This document shows, one piece after another, positions 1 to 5,956 of a stretch of 9,901 bases of DNA (position 1 is the first letter of the stretch; each line of letters begins with the position of its first letter). Where the stretch lies: positions 1-9,901 of the forward strand of contig NZ_JAHYSG010000208.1 in NCBI RefSeq assembly GCF_022095675.1, in the 5' to 3' direction. The notes beneath the pieces are model-generated. The model saw only the letters and a program-made list of their open reading frames with translations. It did no database searches and had not been told where the DNA came from. The translations under genes and the position numbers were made by a program. The DNA comes from Dactylosporangium sp. AC04546 (GTDB lineage Bacteria; Actinomycetota; Actinomycetes; Mycobacteriales; Micromonosporaceae).

Positions 1-157
1 CCGCACCGGGCCGCGACCGCATCGCCCAACGTCCACGCTGCGTCCGCACCGGGCCGCGACCGCATCGACCAACGTCCACGCTGCGCCCGCACCGGGCCGC
101 GACCGCATCGACCAACGTCCACACTGCGTCCGCACCCCGGGCCGCGCCCGCAACCGG
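1..157. repeat. 43-bp tandem repeat, three full copies plus a degenerate fourth
   Basis: Units begin at 1, 44, 87 and 130, each opening CCGCACC and, in the first three, continuing GGGCCGCGACCGCATCG. The three full units differ at only a few positions (for example CGCCC versus CGACC near unit base 25). The fourth has a two-base insertion and decays after about 28 bases. The period of 43 is not a multiple of three, so a coding repeat is unlikely. The array is cut by the window start, so its true copy number is unknown. Nothing further is evident between its end and the ribosome binding site at 200. Confidence 0.93.
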
Positions 158-199
158 CTCGACCCAACCAGCGCGACGACACCGAAACGCGACCACACC

Positions 200-208
200 G
201 AAGGTGAT
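200..208 (+). promoter_or_regulatory. Shine-Dalgarno site deciding the start of the AAA+ ATPase
   Basis: GAAGGTGAT matches a long stretch of the actinobacterial SD consensus (GGAGGTGAT) and lies 7 nt before ATG 216. It overlaps the in-frame GTG at 204 and touches ATG 207, so those upstream starts would have no usable SD of their own. This is why 216 is preferred. Confidence 0.6.
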
Positions 209-215
209 GCCATTT

Positions 216-1382
216 ATGACGCTCGACACTGCCGCCGACCTGCTGACGCTGCTGCGCGACACCGGCACCGAGCCGCGTGCCGACCAGCAGCTCGAGGCCC
301 TCATGCTCGCCGTCGCCGCCGACCTGCCCGTCCTGCTGTGGGGCGAGCCCGGCATCGGCAAGACCGCCGCCCTCAACCAGCTCGCCGACCAGCTCGGCCT
401 GCCGCTCACCACCGTCATCGCCAGCGTCCACGAGCCGTCCGACTTCGCCGGGCTGCCCGTCGTCGGCGACGACCCGGCCGGGCAGGGCGTGCCGCTCGCA
501 CCGCCGGACTGGGCGGTGCGGCTCGCCCGCACGGGGCGGGGGCTGCTGTTCCTCGACGAGCTGTCCACCGCACCGCCCGCCGTGCAGGCCGCCCTGCTGC
601 GCCTGGTCCTCGAACGGCGGGTCGGCGCCCTGCGCCTGCCCGACGGTATCCGCATCGTCGCCGCCGCCAACCCGCGCGCCTCCGCCGCCGACGGGTGGGA
701 GCTCAGCCCGCCCCTGGCCAACCGGTTCGTGCACCTGCAGTGGACGTACGACCACGACGTCGTCGTGCGCGGCCTCGGCGGCGTCTGGCCCCGGCCCGAG
801 CTGCCCCGGCTCGACCCGCGCCGGCTCGGCCACGCCGTCGCCTTCGCCCGCCGGGCCGTGTGCGGGCTGCTCACCGCCCGGCCCGCCCTGGTCCACAAGC
901 TGCCCAGCACCGAGGCCAAGCGCGGCGGGCCCTGGCCGTCGCCGCGCAGCTGGGACATGACGCTGCGGCTGGTGGCGTTCGCGACCGCCGCCGGCGCGTC
1001 CCGCGACGTCCTGTCGATGCTCGTGCGCGGCACGGTCGGTGACGGGCCCGGGCTGGAGCTGCTGGCGAGCCTCGACCGGATGGACCTGCCGGACCCGGAG
1101 GTGCTGCTGGCCGATCCGGATTCGGCGGTACTGCCGGAGCGCGGCGACCTGCGCCAGACCGTCCTCGACGCCGTGGTCGCGGCCGTGCGGCACCGGCCGG
1201 ACCGGTCCCGCTGGGCGGCGGCCTGGGCGCTGCTGGCCCGGGCGCTGGAGACCGGCCCGCCGGACGTCGTCGTCGTGCCCGCGACCACCCTCGCCTCGCT
1301 GCGCCGCGACGACTGGGACGTGCCGCCCACCATCGAGCGGCTCGCCGGCGTCGTCGCCATGTCGGCCCGGGCGGCGGGGTGA
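216..1382 (+). CDS. MoxR-type AAA+ ATPase
   Basis: The 388-residue protein carries an intact AAA+ core. The Walker A motif GEPGIGKT is at residues 43-50, Walker B LLFLDE at 110-115, a sensor 1 Asn at 152 in AAANP, and a candidate arginine finger at 170 in LANRF. The SVHEPSDFAGLPV stretch between Walker A and B is typical of MoxR-like ATPases that work with VWA-domain partners. The C-terminal half is an Arg/Ala-rich helical region without a motif I recognise. The next gene starts within a few bases of the stop and encodes a DUF2201/VWA-like protein, the usual partner of this class, so the two probably form one ATP-driven complex in the cytoplasm. The client is unknown. In-frame GTG 204 and ATG 207 are alternative starts. 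Function as an ATPase is firm; biological role is open. Confidence 0.9.
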   Translation: MTLDTAADLLTLLRDTGTEPRADQQLEALMLAVAADLPVLLWGEPGIGKTAALNQLADQLGLPLTTVIASVHEPSDFAGLPVVGDDPAGQGVPLAPPDWAVRLARTGRGLLFLDELSTAPPAVQAALLRLVLERRVGALRLPDGIRIVAAANPRASAADGWELSPPLANRFVHLQWTYDHDVVVRGLGGVWPRPELPRLDPRRLGHAVAFARRAVCGLLTARPALVHKLPSTEAKRGGPWPSPRSWDMTLRLVAFATAAGASRDVLSMLVRGTVGDGPGLELLASLDRMDLPDPEVLLADPDSAVLPERGDLRQTVLDAVVAAVRHRPDRSRWAAAWALLARALETGPPDVVVVPATTLASLRRDDWDVPPTIERLAGVVAMSARAAG

Positions 1383-1387
1383 CGCCG

Positions 1388-2656
1388 ATGGACCACGAGA
1401 CGCTGGGCCACGAAACGCTGGACCGCGACAAGCCGGCCCGCGACAAGCTGGACCGCGACAAGCTGTTCACCGCGCGGCTGCTCGCCGCCCGGGCCCGGCC
1501 GTACCTGGCGACGGCCCTGTTCGCCCTGCACGCCGTCGAGTCGCGCCGGGTCCCGACGATGGCCGTCGACCGGCACTGGCGCTGCTACGTCTCACCGGTG
1601 TTCGTCGACCGGACCCCGGTCGAGGAGCTCGCCGCGGTGTGGGTGCACGAGGTGACCCACCTGCTGCGCGACCATCCCGGCCGCAGCGACCGGTACGCGG
1701 CCCGGCACGGCGTGGACGGGCGCGCCGAGCGGCTGCGGATGAACATCGCCGCCGACTGCGAAATCAACGACGACGTCTTCGGCGACGGCCTGCCCCGGCC
1801 GGCCGGCGCGGTCGACCCGCAGCTGCTCGGCCTGCCGCCCGGCGAGCTCATGGAGGAGTACCTCGGCCGGTTCAGCCTCGGCCCGCTCCCGCCCGGCCTC
1901 GCCTGGCTCGACTGCGGCAGCGGCGCCGACGGGCTCGACCGCGAGTGGGACCTCGGCCCCGGCGGCGCGCACGGGCTGAGCGAGCAGGAGCGCGACGCGG
2001 TGCGGTACCGCGTCGCGCAGGGCATCACCGGCGCGCCCGGCAGCGCCCCGGAGGGCTGGCTGCGCTGGGCGGACGCGGCGTTCCACCCGCCGCAGCCGTG
2101 GCGGGAGCTGCTCGGCGCCGCCGTCCGCTCGGCCGTCGCCGCGGGCGGGGCGGGCGACGACTACACGTACGGCCGCCCGGCGCGCCGCTCGACCAGCCTG
2201 CCCGGTGTGGTGCTGCCGAGCCTGCGTCGCCGGCCGCCGCGCGTGACGGTCGTCGTCGACACGTCGGGCTCGGTGAGCGACGCCGAGCTGGGCAGCGCGC
2301 TGCTGGAGATCGCCGCGATCGGCCGGGCCGTCGGTGGCCGCCGCGACCTGGTGACGGTCGTGTCGTGCGACGCGGCGGCGAACCTGGTGTACCCGCTGTG
2401 CCGCGCCGAGGGCCTGCCGCTCGCCGGCGGGGGCGGCACGGACCTGCGGGCCGGCTTCGCCCGGGCGCTGCGCGACCGCCCGCGCCCCGACGTCGTCGTC
2501 GCCCTGACCGACGGACAGACCCCGTGGCCGCAGCGGCGCCCGCCGTGCCGGACCGTCGTCGGGCTGTTCCCCCGGCCGGCCGGCTGGCGTGAGGAGGACC
2601 CGGAGTACGTCCCCGACGCCCCGCCGGAGTGGGCCCGGGTGGTCCGGATCGGCTGA
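1388..2656 (+). CDS. DUF2201-type putative metallopeptidase with VWA-like domain
   Basis: The 422-residue protein has two recognisable parts. The N-terminal metallopeptidase-like domain (DUF2201_N type) has HEVTH at residues 87-91, an HExxH zinc motif, followed by NIAADCEIND near 119-128, where the family supplies a further acidic ligand. The C-terminal VWA-like domain has a complete MIDAS: DTSGS at 291-295, Thr 351 in GGGTDL, and Asp 375 in LTDG. Both metal sites therefore look intact. The gene is coupled to the upstream MoxR-type ATPase. GTG 1379 would overlap that gene's stop as GTGA. ATG 1388 is preferred because GGGGTGA (1376-1382) sits 5 nt before it and the N-terminal repeat starts directly after it. 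In related MoxR/VWA pairs the VWA protein acts as adaptor for the ATPase. Proteolytic activity here is inferred from the motif only. Confidence 0.88.
   Translation: MDHETLGHETLDRDKPARDKLDRDKLFTARLLAARARPYLATALFALHAVESRRVPTMAVDRHWRCYVSPVFVDRTPVEELAAVWVHEVTHLLRDHPGRSDRYAARHGVDGRAERLRMNIAADCEINDDVFGDGLPRPAGAVDPQLLGLPPGELMEEYLGRFSLGPLPPGLAWLDCGSGADGLDREWDLGPGGAHGLSEQERDAVRYRVAQGITGAPGSAPEGWLRWADAAFHPPQPWRELLGAAVRSAVAAGGAGDDYTYGRPARRSTSLPGVVLPSLRRRPPRVTVVVDTSGSVSDAELGSALLEIAAIGRAVGGRRDLVTVVSCDAAANLVYPLCRAEGLPLAGGGGTDLRAGFARALRDRPRPDVVVALTDGQTPWPQRRPPCRTVVGLFPRPAGWREEDPEYVPDAPPEWARVVRIG
1391..1465 (+). repeat. Five tandem 15-bp units encoding a charged pentapeptide repeat
   Basis: Directly after the start codon five in-frame 15-bp units encode DHETL, GHETL, DRDKP, ARDKL and DRDKL. 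Units 1-2 resemble each other, as do units 3-5, suggesting stepwise duplication. The segment is highly charged and precedes the conserved fold, so it is probably a flexible or helical N-terminal tail. Confidence 0.85.
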
Positions 2657-2673
2657 CCCGAACGGCCGAGGGA

Positions 2674-2716
2674 CGTCCGGCTCCGGCCACGGCATGCCGA
2701 GGGCCGCGGCCGGACG
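2674..2716. terminator. Hairpin terminator between convergent operons
   Basis: An 8-bp perfect outer stem (CGTCCGGC at 2674-2681, GCCGGACG at 2709-2716) encloses GGCC arms and the inner palindrome CGGCATGCCG (2690-2699). It fills most of the 78-bp gap between two convergent stop codons, so it can serve both strands. There is no T-tract on either side, which is common for actinobacterial terminators. Confidence 0.65.
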
Positions 2717-2734
2717 GGGCACAGGCGACCGGCA

Positions 2735-4207
2735 TCACGTGTCGCCGGGCGACGCGGTGGTGGCCGGTGACTGGCTGGTGACGGCCGGGCCGTAGGGCAC
2801 GTCACTGCCGCGCGGGAGGCGGCGGGCGGCCAGCCAGGCGGCGGCCATGAGCGCGGCCTGCGCCGCGAGGGTGTCGCGGACCGCGGCGGCCAGGGCCGGT
2901 GCGTGGTCCGCGCGGGCCTGGCCCGTCAGCCCGGCCGCCTCGGCGACGCTCAGGCCGGCGTGGGCGCCGGCGCGCCAGGACAGCACGGCGGTGACGATCG
3001 CGGTGCCGGCGGCGATCGCCGTCTGCGACACGATGTTCAGCACGGTCGTCGCGGACGGCAGGCGGTCGGCGGGCAGCTCCCGGGTGGCCGCCGTCATCAC
3101 CGGCATGATGGTGGCGCCGACGCCCACGCCGGTGAGCGCGCCGATCGCGGCCAGGGCCGGGTACGGCGTGTGCGCGTCGAGGACGGCGACCAGCAGTACC
3201 GTGCCCGAGAACGCCGTCGTGATGCCGAGGCCGACGATCCGCCGGGCCGGGAACCGGTCGACCAGGCGGGTCGCCACCTGCAGGGTCAGGCCGGTCGCCA
3301 GGGCCTGCGGCAGGGCGAGCGCACCCGCGGCGGTCGCCGGGTCGCCCCGGACGATCTGCACGTACAGCGGTCCGACGAGCCCGGCGCCGAAGTACGCGGC
3401 GGCGAAGAGGGCGACGGTCGCGGCGCCCGCCGCGGTGGCCCGCTGCCGCAGCACGTCGAGGCGCAGCAGCGGCACGGCGGCCCGCCGCGACCGCACGACG
3501 AACACCGCCACGAGCGCGGCCCCGGCGAGCGCCGCCAGCATCGTCCCGGACCCGGACCCGGACCCGGACAGGCCGAGGACGACGAGCGTCACGCCCGGGC
3601 TGAGCAGCAGCAGCCCGGCCACGTCGAGCGGCACCGGGTCACGGTCCGCCGGCGGCGCCGGCAGGAGGCGGCGGCCGAGCAGCAGCGCGGCCACCCCGAT
3701 CGGCACGTTGAGCCAGAACACCCACCGCCACGACGCGTGGTCGACGAGGACGCCGGCGAGCAGCGGGCCGGCGAGCGGCCCGACCAGCACCGGCAGGCCG
3801 AGCAGGCTCATCATGGCGCCCCGCCGTTCGGGTGGCGCGGCGGCCAGGGCGATCGCGGTGCCGACCGGGTTCAGCAGCCCGCCGCCCAGGCCCTGCAGGA
3901 CCCGGAAGGCGATGAGGGCGCCGACGTTCCACGCCAGGCCGGTGAGCAGCGACGCGCCGGTGAAGGCGGCGAGCGAGGCCAGGTACGTGGCGCGGGCGCC
4001 GAACCGGGCCGCCGCCCAGGCCGCCAGCGGCAGGACCGCCACGAGCGCCAGGGCGTAGCCGGCGGTGGCCCACTGCACGGTGGCGAGGGAGACGCCGAAC
4101 TCGCGGACGAGCCGCGGTACCGTGACCACCACCACGGTCGTGTCGACAACGACCATCAGGCCGCCGAGCGCGAGGAAGCCGCCGAGGCGGCGCGCAGCCG
4201 GGTCCAT
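2735..4207 (-). CDS. DHA2-family MFS drug:proton antiporter
   Basis: The 490-residue hydrophobic protein is an inner-membrane exporter of the EmrB/QacA (DHA2, 14-helix) type, judged by length and motifs. The first helix holds VVVDTTVVVVTVPRL (residues 19-33), the family's acidic motif. The loop-2/3 motif AARFGARATYL is at 67-77. LVGPLAGPLLAG (141-152) is the antiporter motif C, followed by SWRWVFWLNVPIG (159-171), a DHA2 signature. Start choice: ATG 4207 has GAGG (4218-4215) 7 nt upstream. GTG 4213 is an in-frame alternative overlapping the upstream stop as GTGA. The gene lies just after the FMN reductase gene and is surely cotranscribed and coupled with it, so the pump probably exports the compound handled by that enzyme. 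The substrate cannot be read from sequence. Confidence 0.92.
   Translation of the reverse strand: MDPAARRLGGFLALGGLMVVVDTTVVVVTVPRLVREFGVSLATVQWATAGYALALVAVLPLAAWAAARFGARATYLASLAAFTGASLLTGLAWNVGALIAFRVLQGLGGGLLNPVGTAIALAAAPPERRGAMMSLLGLPVLVGPLAGPLLAGVLVDHASWRWVFWLNVPIGVAALLLGRRLLPAPPADRDPVPLDVAGLLLLSPGVTLVVLGLSGSGSGSGTMLAALAGAALVAVFVVRSRRAAVPLLRLDVLRQRATAAGAATVALFAAAYFGAGLVGPLYVQIVRGDPATAAGALALPQALATGLTLQVATRLVDRFPARRIVGLGITTAFSGTVLLVAVLDAHTPYPALAAIGALTGVGVGATIMPVMTAATRELPADRLPSATTVLNIVSQTAIAAGTAIVTAVLSWRAGAHAGLSVAEAAGLTGQARADHAPALAAAVRDTLAAQAALMAAAWLAARRLPRGSDVPYGPAVTSQSPATTASPGDT
3545..3568. repeat. Hexanucleotide microsatellite inside the MFS gene
   Basis: Four perfect copies of CCCGGA on the + strand encode the Ser-Gly run GLSGSGSGSGT at residues 212-222 of the exporter. 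The unit is a multiple of three, so copy-number change would lengthen or shorten a loop between membrane helices without a frameshift. Confidence 0.85.
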
Positions 4208-4209
4208 GC

Positions 4210-4788
4210 TCACGCCTCGAACGGGGCGGCGACCCGGGCGGCCTTCAGCGCGCCGCCCCACCACGTCAGCTCCCGCAGCGCCGTCTCGGCGGCGCGCTCC
4301 GCGCCCGGGCCGGCGTCCAGGGCGCCCTGCGGGCCGAGGCGCTCCCACGGCGCGTTGAGCACGACGCCGTGGCGGGTGGTGGCGGCGTGCAGCTCGGCGA
4401 AGACCAGCCGCAGGTGCTCGACGGCCCGGACCCCGCCCGAGCCGGCGCCGTACGAGACGAACGTGACGGGCTTGAACATCCACTGCCGGTAGTGCCAGTC
4501 GATGGCGTTCTTCAGCGCCGCCGGGTAGCTGTGGTTGTACTCCGGGGTGACGACCGCGAACGCGTCCGCCGCTGCCAGCCGCCCGGCGATCGGGCTGTCG
4601 TGGCAGCCGCCCGGCCGGGTGCCGTCGAGGGGCAGGTCGACCTCGGCGAGGTCGATCACGTCGAGCTTGTGCGCGGTGGTCCGCGCGCCGACGCCCGCGA
4701 ACCACTCGGCGACGGCGCGGCCGACGCGCGGGCGGCGGACGCTGCCGACGATCACCGCGACCGTCAGCGGAAGGGCTTGCTCAGTCAT
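4210..4788 (-). CDS. NADPH-dependent FMN reductase family flavoprotein
   Basis: The 192-residue protein has the flavodoxin-like fold of the FMN_red family. GSVRRPRVG (residues 15-23) is the FMN phosphate-binding loop after the first strand. TPEYNHSYPAALKNAIDW (81-98) is the family hallmark flavin-contact segment, and SYGAGSGG (112-119) is the third flavin loop. Such enzymes reduce FMN, quinones, azo or nitro compounds with NAD(P)H in the cytoplasm. No SD is visible before the ATG. A -10-like TACCGT ends 7 nt upstream, so the mRNA is probably leaderless. The gene heads an operon with the MFS exporter and is divergent from a SoxR-like regulator. Flavin reductases are known SoxR targets in Streptomyces, which supports redox-stress or xenobiotic control. 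The exact substrate is unknown. Confidence 0.92.
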   Translation of the reverse strand: MTEQALPLTVAVIVGSVRRPRVGRAVAEWFAGVGARTTAHKLDVIDLAEVDLPLDGTRPGGCHDSPIAGRLAAADAFAVVTPEYNHSYPAALKNAIDWHYRQWMFKPVTFVSYGAGSGGVRAVEHLRLVFAELHAATTRHGVVLNAPWERLGPQGALDAGPGAERAAETALRELTWWGGALKAARVAAPFEA

Positions 4789-4805
4789 GCGGCCGACGGT
4801 AAAAC
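4777..4805 (+). promoter_or_regulatory. Predicted promoter of the SoxR-like regulator gene
   Basis: A -35-like TTGCTC (4777-4782) is followed by a 17-bp spacer and a -10-like TAAAAC (4800-4805). Transcription should start about 7-9 nt later, at or next to A4814, the first base of the ATG, implying a leaderless transcript. The -35 lies inside the first codons of the divergent reductase gene. The -10 overlaps the reductase -10 by two bases. Confidence 0.45.
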
Positions 4806-4826
4806 TGGAACAAATGTTGAAGTCAA
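4796..4826 (-). promoter_or_regulatory. Predicted MerR-type promoter of the reductase-exporter operon
   Basis: On the minus strand TTGACT (4826-4821) and TACCGT (4801-4796) are separated by 19 bp, the over-long spacer diagnostic of promoters activated by MerR-family proteins through DNA untwisting. The -10 ends 7 nt before the reductase ATG, so transcription is expected to start at the A of the start codon. Confidence 0.65.
4804..4823. promoter_or_regulatory. Predicted MerR/SoxR-like operator dyad
   Basis: The 20-bp imperfect dyad has the form ACTnnAACAnnTGTTnnAGT, with seven matched pairs per half and symmetric two-base gaps. It fills the 19-bp spacer of the reductase promoter, which is where MerR-family dimers bind. 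It also spans the start codon and initial transcribed region of the regulator gene (4814), so binding would allow autorepression while activating the reductase. It shares only about half its positions with the enterobacterial SoxR box as I recall it. Confidence 0.6.
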
Positions 4827-5167
4827 GCCTGACCGTGAGTGACGTGGCCGCCGAGAGCGGCGTCGCCGCCTCGGCCGTGCGCTTCTACGAGCGGCAGGGC
4901 CTCATCCACGCCGCCCGCACCGGCGGCAACCAGCGGCGTTTCGAGCGCGACGCGGTGTGCCGGGTGAAGGTCGCCCGGGTCGCCCAGCGGGTCGGGCTGA
5001 GCGTCGCCGAGATCCGCGAGATGCTCGACACACTGCCGGTCGAGCCGGGGCTCGACGACTGGCTGCGGCTGCGGGTCCAGCTCGCCGACGAGGCCCACCG
5101 CCGCATCGCGTCCCTGGAGGCCGTGCTCGACGACATCGCGTCCGAGCAGAAGCTCTGCGACCTGTGA
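4814..5167 (+). CDS. SoxR-like MerR-family regulator without the iron-sulfur cluster
   Basis: The 117-residue protein has a MerR winged helix. The HTH is LTVSDVAAESGVAASAVRFY (residues 6-25), followed by the wing with TGGNQRRFERD (36-46), the segment typical of SoxR, then AQRVGLSVAEI and a dimerisation helix (about 84-110) with the SoxR-like DDWLRL. SoxR normally continues with a CxxCxCxxxxxC [2Fe-2S] site; here the protein ends EQKLCDL, and its only cysteines are 49 and 115. It therefore senses something other than cluster oxidation, or uses these cysteines. ATG 4814 keeps the first strand of the winged helix; GTG 4835 is a shorter alternative that would remove it. It is divergent from the reductase-exporter operon and overlaps the methyltransferase by four bases. 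The family call is firm and the signal unknown. Confidence 0.88.
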   Translation: MLKSSLTVSDVAAESGVAASAVRFYERQGLIHAARTGGNQRRFERDAVCRVKVARVAQRVGLSVAEIREMLDTLPVEPGLDDWLRLRVQLADEAHRRIASLEAVLDDIASEQKLCDL

Positions 5168-5862
5168 GGCCGCCGGACGCCATCTTCGCGCACCCACGGC
5201 TGGCGCCGATCTACGACACCTTCGACGGCGACCGCGGGGACCTCGACGCGTACGCGGCGCTGGTCGCGGAGCTCGGCGCGCGGACGGTGCTCGACGTCGG
5301 CTGCGGCACCGGTTCGCTGGCGGTACTGCTGGACAGCCTGTCGTACACGGTGGTCGGCGTCGACCCGGCGGCCGAGTCCCTCGCTGTGGCCCGGGCGAAG
5401 TCGGACCGCGTGACCTGGATCCACGGGGACGTGTCGGCGGTGCCGGCGCTGGGCGCCGACCTGGCGACGATGACCGGGAACGTGGCCCAGGTGTTCCTCA
5501 CCGACGAGGACTGGGCGGCGACGCTGCGTGGGATCCACGGCGCGCTGCGGCCCGGCGGGCGGTTCGTCTTCGAGACCCGGCGGCCGGCGTACCGCGCCTG
5601 GGAGGAGTGGGGCGGCGTCGAGGTCCGCGACGGCATCGAGCAGTGCGTTGTCGTGACCGAGGTGCGGCTGCCGTTCGTGTCGTTCCGCAAGACGTACCGC
5701 TTCCCCTCCGGGGAGGTGTTCACGTCGGACTCGACGCTGCGCTTCCGCGACCACGACGAGCTGGTGACCAGCCTCACCGCGGCCGGTTTCCGCGTGCTCG
5801 ACGTGCGGCAGGCCCCGGACCGGCCCGGCCGCGAGTACGTGTTCGTCACACAGCGCAGTTGA
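5164..5862 (+). CDS. Class I SAM-dependent methyltransferase
   Basis: The 232-residue Rossmann-fold enzyme shows motif I VLDVGCGTG at residues 42-50 and the acidic residue of motif II at Asp 67 in VVGVDPA. GDVSAV follows as the next SAM-contact region, and ALRPGGRFVFETR matches the post-motif III strand of small-molecule methyltransferases. The C-terminal part (DSTLRFRDHDELVTSLTAAGFRV and a PDRPGREYVF end) is typical of an unassigned methyltransferase family widespread in actinomycetes. The GTG start overlaps the regulator's stop as GTGA and has no clear SD, so translation is likely coupled to the regulator. The methyl acceptor cannot be inferred. Context suggests a small molecule also handled by the divergent reductase and exporter. 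Confidence 0.9.
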   Translation: MRPPDAIFAHPRLAPIYDTFDGDRGDLDAYAALVAELGARTVLDVGCGTGSLAVLLDSLSYTVVGVDPAAESLAVARAKSDRVTWIHGDVSAVPALGADLATMTGNVAQVFLTDEDWAATLRGIHGALRPGGRFVFETRRPAYRAWEEWGGVEVRDGIEQCVVVTEVRLPFVSFRKTYRFPSGEVFTSDSTLRFRDHDELVTSLTAAGFRVLDVRQAPDRPGREYVFVTQRS

Positions 5863-5945
5863 ACGGCAGGTTTACCGCGTCGTTTCGGGACGGATACGGC
5901 ACGAAGACGGCCGGGGTGGCATCATGCGCGCGTACGTGTCCAGCC

Positions 5946-5952
5946 AGGGAGG
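5946..5952 (+). promoter_or_regulatory. Shine-Dalgarno site of the NCS2 permease
   Basis: AGGGAGG is the strongest SD in the window and lies 4 nt before ATG 5957. It favours this start over the upstream in-frame ATG at 5924. The rest of the 94-bp gap after the methyltransferase stop shows no convincing promoter or hairpin. Confidence 0.75.
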
Positions 5953-5956
5953 ATGC

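Noticed and set aside
1..157. The 43-bp repeats as a CRISPR array
   Set aside because: Copies are directly adjacent with no variable spacers, and no cas-like gene is present.
2589..2795. Short plus-strand open frame across the convergent junction
   Set aside because: It overlaps the ends of two supported genes and the terminator hairpin, and its Arg/Gly/Pro composition is that of random high-GC sequence.
4208..4705. Upstream extension of the MFS frame beyond its ATG
   Set aside because: This stretch is the out-of-frame shadow of the flavin reductase gene; the conserved MFS sequence begins at the ATG at 4207.
5140..5200. Frameshift hiding the SoxR iron-sulfur cluster
   Set aside because: Neither alternative frame in this stretch encodes a CxxCxC pattern, and the methyltransferase start uses the same bases, so the short C-terminus appears genuine.
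5863..5956. Purine riboswitch or sigma-70 promoter before the NCS2 permease
   Set aside because: No three-way junction pattern with conserved loops is recognisable in 94 nt. TTGAAC (5859-5864) could be a -35 but no -10 lies at a suitable distance.
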